DNA of 64,000 nt from CADEED01 sp041395625 (GCA_041395625.1 JAWLAE010000005.1:1-64000); one strand, 5' to 3'; counted from the first letter of the stretch, positions 26,257 through 35,114 are shown. Notes: generated by a model from the sequence alone, not told the origin. Program-made: numbers and translations.

Positions 26257-27972
26257 TCACGCCTTCTTGGTCGCGAGCCCCACGCGTCGATTGATGTTCC
26301 ACTGCTGTGCCATCGACAACACCGTGTTGGTCACCCAGTAGAGCACCAGCCCGGCCGGGAACACGGCGAACATCACCGAGAACACGAGCGGCATGAACTG
26401 GAAGACCTTCGCCTGGATCGGGTCCGGCGGCGGCGGGTTCACCTTGAACTGGGCGTACATCGCCAGACCATTCAGTGCCGGCAGAATGAAGAACGGATCG
26501 CGGGCAGACAGATCGTTGATCCACAGCATGAAGGGCGCCTGGCGCATTTCTACTGATTCGAGCAAGACCCAATAGAACGCGATGAAGACCGGCATCTGCA
26601 CCAGCATCGGCAGACAACCCGCGACTGGGTTGATCTTCTCCTTCTGATAGAGCTCCATCATCGCCTTGCCCAGCTTCTCGCGCTCGTCCTTGTAGGACTC
26701 CTGCAGGCTCTTGATGCGCGGCGCCAACTCGCGCATCTTCGCCATCGAGCGCCCGGAAGCTTCGGATAACGGATAGAACAGCAGTTTCAGCAGTACCGTG
26801 ACGAGGACGATGGACCAGCCCCAGTTGCCAACCAGCTTATGCGCCTGCTTCAGCAGCCAGAACAGCGGCCGTGCTAACAACGTCAACATGCCGTAATCGG
26901 CCACCCGGTCGAGCTGTGGACCGGTAGTCGTCAGCTCGGACTGTAGCTTGGGACCCACGAACAGCGTCTCGCCGAACTTGCCCGTGGAATTGGGCGCTAT
27001 CTCGGTCAATGGACCGACGGCAGATAGCAGGTACTGCCGCCCCTCGGCGCGCAGCGTGATGCGATAGGTCGCCGCAGCGTTAGGCACGATGGCCGTGACG
27101 AAATGATGCTGGAGCCCCGATAGCCAGCCGCCCTGCACATCGATCTGCAGGGTCTTGTCGTCGTTCTTTTCGATATCGAGCTTGCGGTACTTCTCACCGT
27201 CGTAGATGGCGGGCCCGCGGAAGGCGTAGCTCTGCACGTCGAACATGGACCGCTCGACCGGCGGATCGAACCGCAGCAACTGCGCGTAAGACGCCGCTCC
27301 CCACGGTGCCGCAGTACGATTCTCGACGGTGTACTCGAGATCGATCCGATACTTGCCGCGCTTGAACGTGAACGTCTTGATGACCGTGACGCCGGCGGGA
27401 TCCGTCCAGGTGAGCGGCACACGCAGCTCCGTGGCGCCGGGTGCCAACTTGAATTCGTTTGCCGGTGCGCTGAACTCGCTCAGGTGGGTAGGCCGCGCAG
27501 CGCCAGCGGGGCCACTCAGTCCAGTCTGCAGCACATACAGGGTCTGATCGGAATCGCGGTTCAGGAGCTCCACTGGCTCCGATCCGCCTTTCACCACCGG
27601 GTAACGCAACAGCTCCGCGCCACGCAGTTCGCCCCCGATGAGCGCGATTTCCACATCGAGCACGTCCGTCAGCACGCGCACGACGCCAGGGCCTGCAGCG
27701 ACCGCCGCCGCGCCCGCCGAGGCGACCGGCACGGCCGGCGTCGCGGTAACGTCAGTTGAGCTGCCGGCAGCGGCTGAAGGCGCTGTTTGTGCCGCTTGCG
27801 GTACAGAAGCCTCCAGAGAGGTGGATTTTGAACCACTAGCGCTGACATCGGCATTTGCTGTTGTTGCTGTCTGACCAGCCGGCGTGCCGTAATCGGCGAT
27901 CCAGGCGTTGTAATTCAGCCAGACTGCCAGGACCAATCCCAGCCACAGAAAGACACGAATGTTGTTACTCAT
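26257..27972 (-). CDS. yidC: membrane protein insertase YidC
   Basis: A 571-residue inner-membrane insertase/foldase in the gammaproteobacterial form. It has an N-terminal anchor (FLWLGLVLAVWLNYNAW), an Ala/Ser/Thr-rich linker at about 35-95, a large periplasmic beta-domain to about 350, and then the five-helix core. The core holds the hydrophilic-groove Arg (SEASGRSMAKMREL), the coiled-coil loop with INPVAGCLPMLVQMPVF, and the C-terminal VLYWVTNTVLSMAQQW. Its start overlaps the yidD stop by 8 bp (ATGAGTAA). Confidence 0.97.
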   Translation of the reverse strand: MSNNIRVFLWLGLVLAVWLNYNAWIADYGTPAGQTATTANADVSASGSKSTSLEASVPQAAQTAPSAAAGSSTDVTATPAVPVASAGAAAVAAGPGVVRVLTDVLDVEIALIGGELRGAELLRYPVVKGGSEPVELLNRDSDQTLYVLQTGLSGPAGAARPTHLSEFSAPANEFKLAPGATELRVPLTWTDPAGVTVIKTFTFKRGKYRIDLEYTVENRTAAPWGAASYAQLLRFDPPVERSMFDVQSYAFRGPAIYDGEKYRKLDIEKNDDKTLQIDVQGGWLSGLQHHFVTAIVPNAAATYRITLRAEGRQYLLSAVGPLTEIAPNSTGKFGETLFVGPKLQSELTTTGPQLDRVADYGMLTLLARPLFWLLKQAHKLVGNWGWSIVLVTVLLKLLFYPLSEASGRSMAKMRELAPRIKSLQESYKDEREKLGKAMMELYQKEKINPVAGCLPMLVQMPVFIAFYWVLLESVEMRQAPFMLWINDLSARDPFFILPALNGLAMYAQFKVNPPPPDPIQAKVFQFMPLVFSVMFAVFPAGLVLYWVTNTVLSMAQQWNINRRVGLATKKA

Positions 27973-28219
27973 GAGGATGCTTCAGACATGGGGCGGCGTG
28001 CGTGTGCGCACTCGGCACAGGATCGAGCCCCCCTGGATTCCAGGGATGGCAGCGACCGATCCGCTTGAGCGCCAGCCAGCTGCCACGCAGCGCACCGTGC
28101 TGCTCCAGCGCGTCTCGAGCGTAGCTCGAACACGACGGATAGAACCGGCAGTTCGGACCCAGGAGCGGACTCAGTGTGAGCTGATATACGCGGATCAGCG
28201 CGCGGAGGAATTGGCGCAT
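27965..28219 (-). CDS. yidD: membrane protein insertion efficiency factor YidD
   Basis: An 84-residue member of the YidD (UPF0161) family, which helps YidC-dependent insertion at the inner face of the membrane. The hallmark YQLTLSPLLGPNCRFYPSCSSYA is followed by ALKRIGRCHPWNPGGLDPVP. The ATG at 28219 (MRQFLRALIRVYQ) matches family starts; an in-frame codon 21 nt earlier is less likely. It overlaps rnpA by 25 bp upstream and yidC by 8 bp downstream, in the usual rpmH-rnpA-yidD-yidC order. Confidence 0.95.
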   Translation of the reverse strand: MRQFLRALIRVYQLTLSPLLGPNCRFYPSCSSYARDALEQHGALRGSWLALKRIGRCHPWNPGGLDPVPSAHTHAAPCLKHPHE

Positions 28220-28593
28220 TGCGCTTTTATCCGGTTCCAAAAGTTGGCGAGGCTAGCACGCAGCGCGGCCGGTGCGGCATCTCGTGTCGCGCCACGAGCG
28301 GCGATGACGATGTCGACAGGTGGTAAGGCATGCTGTGCCAAGCGGAAGGATTCGCGAATTATGCGTCGGAGCCGATTACGTGCCACCGCGGAGCCTGCTG
28401 TCTTTATGGCGACGGCCATCCCGAGACGCGGCCGGCTTAATGCGTTTGGTCGCACCCGCAGGCCGAAGTACCTGTCGTCGAAACGAAGGCTATCGCGCGC
28501 GTAGATCGCTTCGAAGTCCGCCTTGGACCGCAGCCGCGCATTCGGTGGGAACCGCGCGGTCGCGGCCGGCTCGCGAGGCGGCGCTGGGTTCAG
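28195..28593 (-). CDS. rnpA: ribonuclease P protein component, RnpA, with a probable CTG start
   Basis: The protein subunit of RNase P, which processes tRNA 5' ends. The domain reads RFPPNARLRSKADFEAIYAR and then the RNR box AVARNRLRRIIRESFRL. There is no ATG, GTG or TTG in frame between the rpmH stop and this domain. The best candidate is CTG at 28593, overlapping the rpmH stop as CTGA and giving 132 residues (LNPAPPREPAATARFPP). The frame is also open back to a GTG at 28809, across all of rpmH, but that lies upstream of the probable rpmH start of transcription. Gene identity is firm; the start is uncertain. Confidence 0.9.
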   Translation of the reverse strand: MNPAPPREPAATARFPPNARLRSKADFEAIYARDSLRFDDRYFGLRVRPNALSRPRLGMAVAIKTAGSAVARNRLRRIIRESFRLAQHALPPVDIVIAARGATRDAAPAALRASLANFWNRIKAQCANSSAR

Positions 28594-28724
28594 GGAACCA
28601 GCTTCTTGCGGCCTTTGGCGCGGCGACGATTGATGACGAGCTGGCCACCACGAGTCGCCATGCGCGCACGGAACCCGTGGGTTCTCTTGCGACGAATCTT
28701 GCTGGGCTGATATGTGCGTTTCAT
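28590..28724 (-). CDS. rpmH: 50S ribosomal protein L34
   Basis: A 44-residue ribosomal protein, MKRTYQPSKIRRKRTHGFRA at the N-terminus and RRRAKGRKKL near the end, which is textbook L34. ATG 28724 gives the exact family length. It is the first gene of the rpmH-rnpA-yidD-yidC transcript and is divergent from dnaA. Its stop codon overlaps the proposed rnpA start. No strong Shine-Dalgarno sequence is visible (CTCAGGGCCTCCGACC precedes the ATG). Confidence 0.98.
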   Translation of the reverse strand: MKRTYQPSKIRRKRTHGFRARMATRGGQLVINRRRAKGRKKLVP

Positions 28725-28767
28725 GGTCGGAGGCCCTGAGGTGGGACGGCAGCAAAAAAGGGCGGAG

Positions 28768-28797
28768 AGCGTACGCACCGGACCTATTCAGTGTCAA
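28768..28797 (-). promoter_or_regulatory. probable rpmH operon promoter
   Basis: On the minus strand, a perfect -35 TTGACA (28797-28792) is followed after 18 bp by TACGCT (28773-28768), a partial -10 match. The start of transcription would fall near 28761, giving a leader of about 37 nt before rpmH. The -10 is weak, but the -35 and placement in the dnaA/rpmH divergent gap support it. Confidence 0.5.
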
Positions 28798-28854
28798 TAC
28801 AAGTCGCACGAATCCGGCTAGACTGCGCAGCCCGATTTGGTGCCACGACCCGCG

Positions 28855-30234
28855 ATGATCTCTCCCCGGGAAGCCTCAAGCCTGGACAGCCCCCTCTGGA
28901 AGCAGTGCGGCGTAGTCCTGGAAGCTGAACTGCCAGATGACCAGTACAACACCTGGGTCAGGCCGCTGCAGGCTGTCGAGGAAAAGGGGTCACTCAAGCT
29001 GCTGGCGCCCAACCGGTATGCCGTGGATTGGGTCAACACGCACCTGCTCTCACGGATCGGCGAGATTCTGCGCCAGACGGTCGCAGGCGACGCGCCCATC
29101 GTTACCGTGGAAGTGGGCAGCAGAGCGCCTGCGAGCGCCTTGCCAGCCGAGCATCCCGTCCGCTCGGGCACCGCTGGCCGGACCGCCCCCAAACGGACCG
29201 GCGGCATCGTCGTCGGCGTCAAGCTGAACGCCGAGTTCACGTTCGAGAAGTTCGTTGCGGGCAAGAGCAATCAGCTCGCCAAGGCTGCAGCGCTGCAGGT
29301 AGCCGACAACCCAGGCAAGGCCTACAACCCACTGTTCATCTACGGCGGTGTGGGTCTCGGCAAGACGCATTTGATGCAGGCTGTGGGTCACGTGATCATG
29401 GAACGCGATGCCGGCGCGCGGATTGCGTATGTGCACTCGGAGCGCTTCGTGGCGGACATGATCATCGCGTTGCAGCACAACAAGATGGATGACTTCAAGA
29501 CCGCGTACCGCTCCCTGGACGCGCTGCTCATCGATGACATTCAGTTCTTCGGGGGCAAAGAGCGCTCGCAGGAGGAATTCTTTCACACCTTCAACGCGCT
29601 GCTCGAAGGCCAGCAACAGGTGATCGTGACCTGCGACCGCTATCCGAAAGAAGTCACGGGCGTGGAAGAACGCCTGAAATCGCGGCTTGGCTGGGGTCTG
29701 ACTGTTGCGATTGAGCCGCCAGAGCTGGAAACGTCGGTCGCGATCCTGATTTCCAAGGCGGAAGCGGTGGGTACCACGCTGCCGGAAGAAGTGGCCTTTT
29801 TTATCGCGAAGCGGATACGCTCGAATGTACGCGAGCTCGAAGGCGCACTGCGCCGCGTGATCGCCAATTCGCGCTTTACCGGCAGGCCAATCAGCCTGGA
29901 CTTCACCAAAGAAGCGCTGAAAGACCTCCTGTCCCTGCAAGCGAAGCTGATCACCATCGAGAACATCCAGAAAACGGTGGCCGAGTACTACAAGCTCCGC
30001 GTCGCCGATATGCAGTCGGAACGCCGCAGCCGCTCGATCGCGCGGCCGCGGCAGGTGGCAATGGCGCTCGCCAAGGAACTGACTAGTCACAGCCTGCCGG
30101 AGATCGGCGACGCTTTTGGCGGCCGCGATCATACGACCGTCCTGCATGCATGTTCGCGTATCAAGAGCTTGCGGGAAACCGATCAGCGCATCGCGGAGGA
30201 CTATCAGATACTGTTGAGAACACTGACAACATAG
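28855..30234 (+). CDS. dnaA: chromosomal replication initiator DnaA
   Basis: A 459-residue AAA+ initiator. Domain I begins SPLWKQCGVVLEAELPDDQYNTWVRPLQ. A linker runs over about 85-125. Domain III starts KLNAEFTFEKFVAGKSNQLA, with Walker A GGVGLGKTH and Walker B ALLIDDIQFF. Domain IV ends with the DnaA-box reading helix FGGRDHTTVLHACSRI. ATG 28855 (MISPREAS) is chosen; TTG 28837 and GTG 28840 are in frame upstream but unlike family starts. dnaN lies 227 bp downstream across the likely origin. Confidence 0.97.
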   Translation: MISPREASSLDSPLWKQCGVVLEAELPDDQYNTWVRPLQAVEEKGSLKLLAPNRYAVDWVNTHLLSRIGEILRQTVAGDAPIVTVEVGSRAPASALPAEHPVRSGTAGRTAPKRTGGIVVGVKLNAEFTFEKFVAGKSNQLAKAAALQVADNPGKAYNPLFIYGGVGLGKTHLMQAVGHVIMERDAGARIAYVHSERFVADMIIALQHNKMDDFKTAYRSLDALLIDDIQFFGGKERSQEEFFHTFNALLEGQQQVIVTCDRYPKEVTGVEERLKSRLGWGLTVAIEPPELETSVAILISKAEAVGTTLPEEVAFFIAKRIRSNVRELEGALRRVIANSRFTGRPISLDFTKEALKDLLSLQAKLITIENIQKTVAEYYKLRVADMQSERRSRSIARPRQVAMALAKELTSHSLPEIGDAFGGRDHTTVLHACSRIKSLRETDQRIAEDYQILLRTLTT

Positions 30235-30461
30235 TGGTGGATAGCCTGTGGAAAAGTCTGGGGAGGAAACTATCCCCAAAGCGCCCACAGGCAGTACATT
30301 GCTTACAGGTGTATCGGTTACCAGGCGACGAGCGGTGCAAGTGGTTGCCGGCTATTGGTTTTTACGGGATATGCACAGCGTCCACAGGCTCTAGGCTCTA
30401 CAACTACTAATCCAATTCAATACTAATATTGAAGAATCAAGAGAACGGAAGGTTAGCGCGC
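30235..30461. other. probable chromosomal origin, oriC
   Basis: The dnaA-dnaN gap holds DnaA-box-like sites: TTTTCCACA on the minus strand at 30247-30255 (full match to TTWTNCACA), ATATGCACA at 30369-30377 (one mismatch), and weaker CTATCCCCA (30270-30278) and GCGTCCACA (30378-30386). After the last box comes a GC patch and then CTACAACTACTAAT (about 30398-30411), a run of CTA-like triplets resembling a DnaA-trio. An AT-rich stretch up to about 30445 follows and leads to dnaN. The order box, GC patch, trio, AT tract matches the basal unwinding layout known from Bacillus subtilis. A TGGGGA/TCCCCA hairpin lies near 30258-30279. Confidence 0.7.
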
Positions 30462-31559
30462 ATGAAGTTTTCGGCGAGTCGTGAACAATTGATGCTGCCA
30501 TTGCAGAGTGTTATCGGTGTGGTGGAACGACGGCAGACGATGCCGGTGTTGTCGAACGTGCTGATTGCGGTGCGCAATGATCGTCTCAGCATTACGGGCA
30601 CCGATCTGGAAGTGGAGCTGGTGGCATCGAGCGATGTTTCCGTGCAGCAACCCGGTGAAATAACAGTGCCGGGACGCAAGTTGTTAGATATTTGTCGGGC
30701 ACTGTCGGAGCAGACCAAGGTGACGCTCAGCACGGAGGGTGAGCGTGTGACGGTGCGTGCAGGCAAGAGCCGTTTTGCGCTGTCGTCGCTGCCGGCATCG
30801 GAATTCCCGGTGGTCGAGGAGATCAATGAACAACAGGCACTAACTATTTCGCAGTCTGAATTCCGTCGGCTGATAGACAAGACTCAGTTTTCGATGGCGC
30901 AGCAGGACGTACGTTACTACCTGAACGGACTGCTGCTCGAGACTGACGGTAAGGTATTGCGTGCGGTCGCTACGGATGGTCATCGACTCGCTTTGTGCGA
31001 AGCAACACTGGAAGCCAAGGCCAAGAGCAACCAGCAGGTGATTCTGCCGCGCAAAGGCGTGCTGGAGCTGCAGCGGCTCCTGGGCAGCGATGGGACCGTG
31101 GAATTCAGTATCGGAAATAATCACGTTCGCGCCATGATCGGCGACGTTCGCTTCACTTCGAAGCTAATTGACGGACGTTTCCCGGAGTACGGTCGTGTAA
31201 TACCGCCCAATCCGGCCCGTATGGTCGAAGCCGACCGTGATGCACTGCGGCAAGCGCTGCAGCGCACTGCGATCCTGTCAAACGAGAAATATCGCGGAAT
31301 TCGACTCAATTTGAAGCAAGATCTCATCACGATCCAAGCACATAACCCTGAGCAGGAAGAAGCTGAGGATCAGCTGGAGGTGTCGTACTCGGGAGATCCC
31401 ATCGAGATCGGCTTCAATGTCAACTATTTGCTGGATGCTTTGGGTGCGGTCGACTCGGACAAAGTCATTGTGGCGCTGACCGACGGCAATAGCAGCTGCA
31501 TCGTCCGTGAGCCCGGCACGCCATCGGCTCGGTACGTCGTCATGCCGATGCGGCTCTAG
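30462..31559 (+). CDS. dnaN: DNA polymerase III beta clamp
   Basis: A 365-residue sliding clamp. The N-terminus MKFSASREQLMLPLQSVIGVVERR and the segments TMPVLSNVLIAV, LPASEFPV, RAVATDGHRLAL and C-terminal YVVMPMRL are standard. ATG 30462 is the family start, with GGAAGG about 10 nt upstream; an open frame extends 33 nt earlier into the origin region. It is followed by recF after 21 bp, in the conserved dnaA-dnaN-recF-gyrB order. Confidence 0.97.
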   Translation: MKFSASREQLMLPLQSVIGVVERRQTMPVLSNVLIAVRNDRLSITGTDLEVELVASSDVSVQQPGEITVPGRKLLDICRALSEQTKVTLSTEGERVTVRAGKSRFALSSLPASEFPVVEEINEQQALTISQSEFRRLIDKTQFSMAQQDVRYYLNGLLLETDGKVLRAVATDGHRLALCEATLEAKAKSNQQVILPRKGVLELQRLLGSDGTVEFSIGNNHVRAMIGDVRFTSKLIDGRFPEYGRVIPPNPARMVEADRDALRQALQRTAILSNEKYRGIRLNLKQDLITIQAHNPEQEEAEDQLEVSYSGDPIEIGFNVNYLLDALGAVDSDKVIVALTDGNSSCIVREPGTPSARYVVMPMRL

Positions 31560-31580
31560 CCTTCCCGCTCGAGTCTGTCG

Positions 31581-32639
31581 GTGGCACTGGCGCAGCTCGT
31601 TGCCGACGATTTCCGCTGTTTGCGCCATGTGGAACTCGCACTTGCGCCGCGGCTGAACTTGGTCTGGGGCGAAAATGGCGCTGGCAAGACGTCGATCCTG
31701 GAGGCTGCTTTTCTGCTGGGGCGCGGCCGCTCGTTTCGGACGCGACTGTCCGAGCGTCTTATCAGGCAAGGCGCCGATCGCCTGGTCGTTTTCGGCCGGA
31801 CGGACACGGTTCCTGAGCATGCCGCCGGCATAGAGGTTTCCAAGGAAGGCGGCACCCGTGGGCGATTGGACGGCCGCAACGTAGAGTCCTTGGCAGAACT
31901 GTCGGCCGCTGTGTCAGTTCAGGTTATCGACCCGGAGATCCACAAATTGATTGAGCAGGGGCCGGAACGCCGCCGCCGTTGGCTGGATTGGCTGGTGTTC
32001 CACGTGGAACCAGAGTTTGGTGGGACCTGGTCTCGCTACACGCGCTGCCTCCGCCAACGCAATGCAGCGCTTCGCTCCCAAGGGCACAGTACTGCCGCGT
32101 GGGACGCTGAATTGATTGCGACGGGCGTAGAGCTTGCCGAGGCCCGAACGCGGGTTCTGGATCGTTTGAGGCCATTCTGGGACGTAACCGCCGCCCAGCT
32201 CTCGAGCCTGGCGCCGTCGATGTCGATGAGTCGTGGCTGGGCGCAAGAAATGAGTTTTGCAGAAGCTCTGTCAGGGGCCGCCGAGCGCGATCGCCAGCGC
32301 GGCTCGACGACCGTCGGTCCGCATCGCATGGATCTTCACCTACGAGTCCACGGCAAGCCGGCTCGCGACGTGCTTTCCCGGGGGCAGCAGAAGCTAGTCG
32401 CTGCATCCATGGTGATCGCACAGCTGAAGTTGTTGCGCCAGGAACTGGAGCTGCGACCCCTCCTGCTGTTGGATGATCCGGCGGCCGAGCTTGACGACAG
32501 CCGGCTGGAGGCGTTTGTCGCAGAGATTGCGGCGCTGGACTGTCAAATGCTCGTCACCTCGCTGCGCAGCGAAACGCGACTTTTTGGCACACCCGACAGA
32601 GTGTTTCACGTGGAACAAGGCAGCCTGGAAAGGGTATAA
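31581..32639 (+). CDS. recF: DNA recombination and repair protein RecF
   Basis: A 352-residue SMC-like ATPase that helps load RecA at gaps. N-terminal DDFRCLRHVELAL precedes Walker A GENGAGKTS at about 30-38. The signature region is LSRGQQKLVAASM, and Walker B with the D-loop reads LLLLDDPAAELDDSRL. The start is GTG at 31581. The 3' end carries the gyrB promoter: its last codons and stop are part of the -10 element. Confidence 0.95.
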   Translation: MALAQLVADDFRCLRHVELALAPRLNLVWGENGAGKTSILEAAFLLGRGRSFRTRLSERLIRQGADRLVVFGRTDTVPEHAAGIEVSKEGGTRGRLDGRNVESLAELSAAVSVQVIDPEIHKLIEQGPERRRRWLDWLVFHVEPEFGGTWSRYTRCLRQRNAALRSQGHSTAAWDAELIATGVELAEARTRVLDRLRPFWDVTAAQLSSLAPSMSMSRGWAQEMSFAEALSGAAERDRQRGSTTVGPHRMDLHLRVHGKPARDVLSRGQQKLVAASMVIAQLKLLRQELELRPLLLLDDPAAELDDSRLEAFVAEIAALDCQMLVTSLRSETRLFGTPDRVFHVEQGSLERV

Positions 32640-32640
32640 T
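32611..32640 (+). promoter_or_regulatory. gyrB promoter overlapping the recF stop codon
   Basis: A perfect TATAAT at 32635-32640 includes the recF stop codon (GTATAA). A weak -35, TGGAAC, lies at 32611-32616 with an 18-bp spacer. Transcription would begin near 32647, about 19 nt before the gyrB ATG. This fits independent control of gyrB within the dnaN-recF-gyrB row. Confidence 0.55.
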
Positions 32641-32665
32641 CCCGCATCACAGTCCAGGCCCTTTT

Positions 32666-35083
32666 ATGAGCAACGAAGACGTCTACGATTCTACTAAAAT
32701 CAAAGTCTTAAAAGGTCTGGATGCGGTGCGCAAACGTCCTGGTATGTACATCGGGGATACCGATGACGGTACGGGTCTGCACCACATGGTTTTCGAGGTC
32801 GTCGACAACGCGATCGACGAAGCGCTCGCGGGTCATTGTGACCGGGTGGTCGTCACGATTCACGCTGATGAATCGGTGACCGTCAGCGACAACGGCCGAG
32901 GCATCCCCACGGACATTCATCCGGAAGAGGGCCGATCCGCCGCCGAAGTGATCATGACCGTGCTACACGCCGGCGGTAAGTTCGATGACACCTCCTACAA
33001 AGTTTCTGGCGGCTTGCACGGCGTCGGCGTGTCCGTCGTCAACGCGCTATCCGATCACCTGTGGCTTACGATTCTCCGGGACGGGCAAAAGCACACCATG
33101 GAATTTCGCCGGGGCGATCCTGTTTCTCCGCTGGCCGTGACCGGCACAACAACCGAGCGCGGTACGATCGTCCGGTTCAAACCAAGTCCCGCGACTTTTA
33201 CGAATATCACCTTCGAATACGACATTTTGGCGAAACGTTTGCGGGAGTTGTCGTTTCTGAATGCGGGCGTGCGGATCGAACTCGTGGATGAACGCGAGAA
33301 CAAATCGGACGTGTTCCAGCACGAAGGCGGGCTGCGAGAGTTCGTCAACCATTTGAGTCGCACGCGCAGCCCCGTGCATCCATCTGTGTTCTGGTTCAAG
33401 AAGCAGGAAGGGCTGATTAACGTCGAAGTGGCCCTCCAGTGGAACGATTCGTACACAGAATCAATGTATTGTTACACAAACAATATCCCTCAAAAGGACG
33501 GTGGCACCCACCTCGCTGGGTTCCGGGCCGCGTTGACACGCACGCTCAATGGCTACATCGAGAAAGAGATGTCCGCCAAGAAAGAAAAAATCCCCATGAC
33601 GGGTGATGACGCACGAGAAGGGCTAACCGCGATCCTGTCGGTGAAACTACCGGATCCGAAGTTCTCCTCGCAGACCAAAGAAAAGCTGGTCTCATCAGAA
33701 GTGAAGGGCGTCGTGGAGTCAGCCGTAGCCGAACGCCTGTCCGAGTTTCTGCTCGAGCATCCGGTCGAGGCGAAGGCAATCGTCGCGAAGATCATCGACG
33801 CCGCACGCGCCCGCGAGGCGGCCCGCAAAGCACGCGAGATGACGCGGCGCAAGGGCGCGCTCGATATTGCCGGCCTGCCGGGCAAGCTCGCTGACTGTCA
33901 GGAGAAGGATCCGGCCCTGTCCGAGATTTTCATCGTCGAGGGTGATTCGGCCGGCGGCTCCGCGAAGCAGGGCCGGGATCGGCGTACCCAGGCCATCCTG
34001 CCGCTCAAGGGCAAAATCCTGAACGTCGAGCGCGCGCGCTTCGACAAGATGCTGTCCTCAGCCGAAGTTGGCACACTGATCACGGCACTGGGCTGTGGCA
34101 TCGGCCGCGACGAATTCGATATCGACAAGCTGCGCTATCACCGCGTGGTGCTGATGACCGACGCGGACGTCGACGGGGCGCACATTCGAACACTGTTACT
34201 AACGTTTTTCTACCGACAAATACCCATGTTGATAGAAAGAGGGCACGTGTACATCGCCCAACCGCCACTCTACAAAGTGAAGCGCGGCAAGAGTGAAGTT
34301 TACATCAAGGACGACGCTGACCTGGAGTCGTTGTTACTAACAGCAGCACTGGATGATGCTGAGTTGCGCAGCAAATCTGGCCCGACACCTATCAAAGGAG
34401 ATCAGCTCGAAGCGCTGGTGCGGCAGTACACGCAGGTTCAGACGATCATCAAGCGCTGGTCGCGACGCTACGATGAGCGGCTGCTGGAACACCTGTGCAT
34501 CGTGCCTGAGGTTACGCCCGAGCACTTCGCGGACCCTGAGTGGCTCGGCAACTGGGCCGCCGCGCTACAGGCAAGCCTCAATGCCAACGACGACAGCCCG
34601 CGCTCCTATCGCACCTCAGTGCGAGCTGCCGACGAGAAGCACGGCGCGCGGATCGTCGTGGAGCGCACGGAACACGGTACCGTGACGAGCAAGCTGCTGC
34701 CGCGCGAGTTCTTCGAATCGGCGGAATATCGCCGCCTGGCCGATCTCGGCCGAACTTTGAAGGATTTGGCGCTGGAGACGGGCACGATCGTGCGCGGCAA
34801 TGATCGCCACGACTACCGTTCCTTCAAGGACGCAATGCGCTGGCTGTTCGAGCAGGCGCGCAAGGGCCAGACGATCCAACGCTACAAGGGCTTGGGAGAG
34901 ATGAACCCGGAGCAACTCTGGGACACCACCATCAACCCAGCGACGCGCCGGCTCTTGCAGGTGCGGATCGAGGATGCGCTGGCAGCAGACGACATCTTCA
35001 CGACTCTGATGGGCGATCAGGTGGAGCCTCGCCGGGAGTTCATCGAAAAAAACGCGCTGTCGGTCGCCAATCTGGATATCTGA
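32666..35083 (+). CDS. gyrB: DNA gyrase subunit B
   Basis: An 805-residue type IIA topoisomerase subunit (804 in E. coli). The GHKL ATPase domain shows VVDNAIDEALAGH, SDNGRGIPTD and GGLHGVGVSVVNALS. The Toprim domain has EGDSAGGSAKQGRDRRTQA and DADVDGAHIRTLL. The gammaproteobacterial insert near 560-720 and the terminal QRYKGLGEMNPEQLW are present. The ATG is at 32666. The aryl polyene gene row begins only 38 bp after the stop, on the same strand and with no terminator seen. Confidence 0.98.
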   Translation: MSNEDVYDSTKIKVLKGLDAVRKRPGMYIGDTDDGTGLHHMVFEVVDNAIDEALAGHCDRVVVTIHADESVTVSDNGRGIPTDIHPEEGRSAAEVIMTVLHAGGKFDDTSYKVSGGLHGVGVSVVNALSDHLWLTILRDGQKHTMEFRRGDPVSPLAVTGTTTERGTIVRFKPSPATFTNITFEYDILAKRLRELSFLNAGVRIELVDERENKSDVFQHEGGLREFVNHLSRTRSPVHPSVFWFKKQEGLINVEVALQWNDSYTESMYCYTNNIPQKDGGTHLAGFRAALTRTLNGYIEKEMSAKKEKIPMTGDDAREGLTAILSVKLPDPKFSSQTKEKLVSSEVKGVVESAVAERLSEFLLEHPVEAKAIVAKIIDAARAREAARKAREMTRRKGALDIAGLPGKLADCQEKDPALSEIFIVEGDSAGGSAKQGRDRRTQAILPLKGKILNVERARFDKMLSSAEVGTLITALGCGIGRDEFDIDKLRYHRVVLMTDADVDGAHIRTLLLTFFYRQIPMLIERGHVYIAQPPLYKVKRGKSEVYIKDDADLESLLLTAALDDAELRSKSGPTPIKGDQLEALVRQYTQVQTIIKRWSRRYDERLLEHLCIVPEVTPEHFADPEWLGNWAAALQASLNANDDSPRSYRTSVRAADEKHGARIVVERTEHGTVTSKLLPREFFESAEYRRLADLGRTLKDLALETGTIVRGNDRHDYRSFKDAMRWLFEQARKGQTIQRYKGLGEMNPEQLWDTTINPATRRLLQVRIEDALAADDIFTTLMGDQVEPRREFIEKNALSVANLDI

Positions 35084-35086
35084 ACC

Positions 35087-35114
35087 CCGACATCGGCCGC
35101 GGCGGATCTACAAT
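35087..35114 (+). promoter_or_regulatory. possible weak promoter of the first aryl polyene operon
   Basis: In the 38-bp gyrB-COG4648 gap, CCGACA (35087-35092) and TACAAT (35109-35114) are separated by 16 bp. The -10 is good and the -35 matches only in its last four bases. The TACAAT sits 7 bp before the GTG start, so the leader would be very short or absent. Read-through from gyrB is the alternative. Confidence 0.3.

Noticed and set aside
28594..28809. Thermus-like extended rnpA with rpmH nested inside
   Set aside because: The GTG at 28809 is upstream of the start expected from the TTGACA promoter, and the extension lacks domain features. It is kept as an alternative to the CTG start, not as the main call.
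30258..30279. TGGGGA/TCCCCA hairpin just after dnaA as a terminator
   Set aside because: Short stem with no T tract and located within the DnaA-box region; more likely part of the origin or chance.
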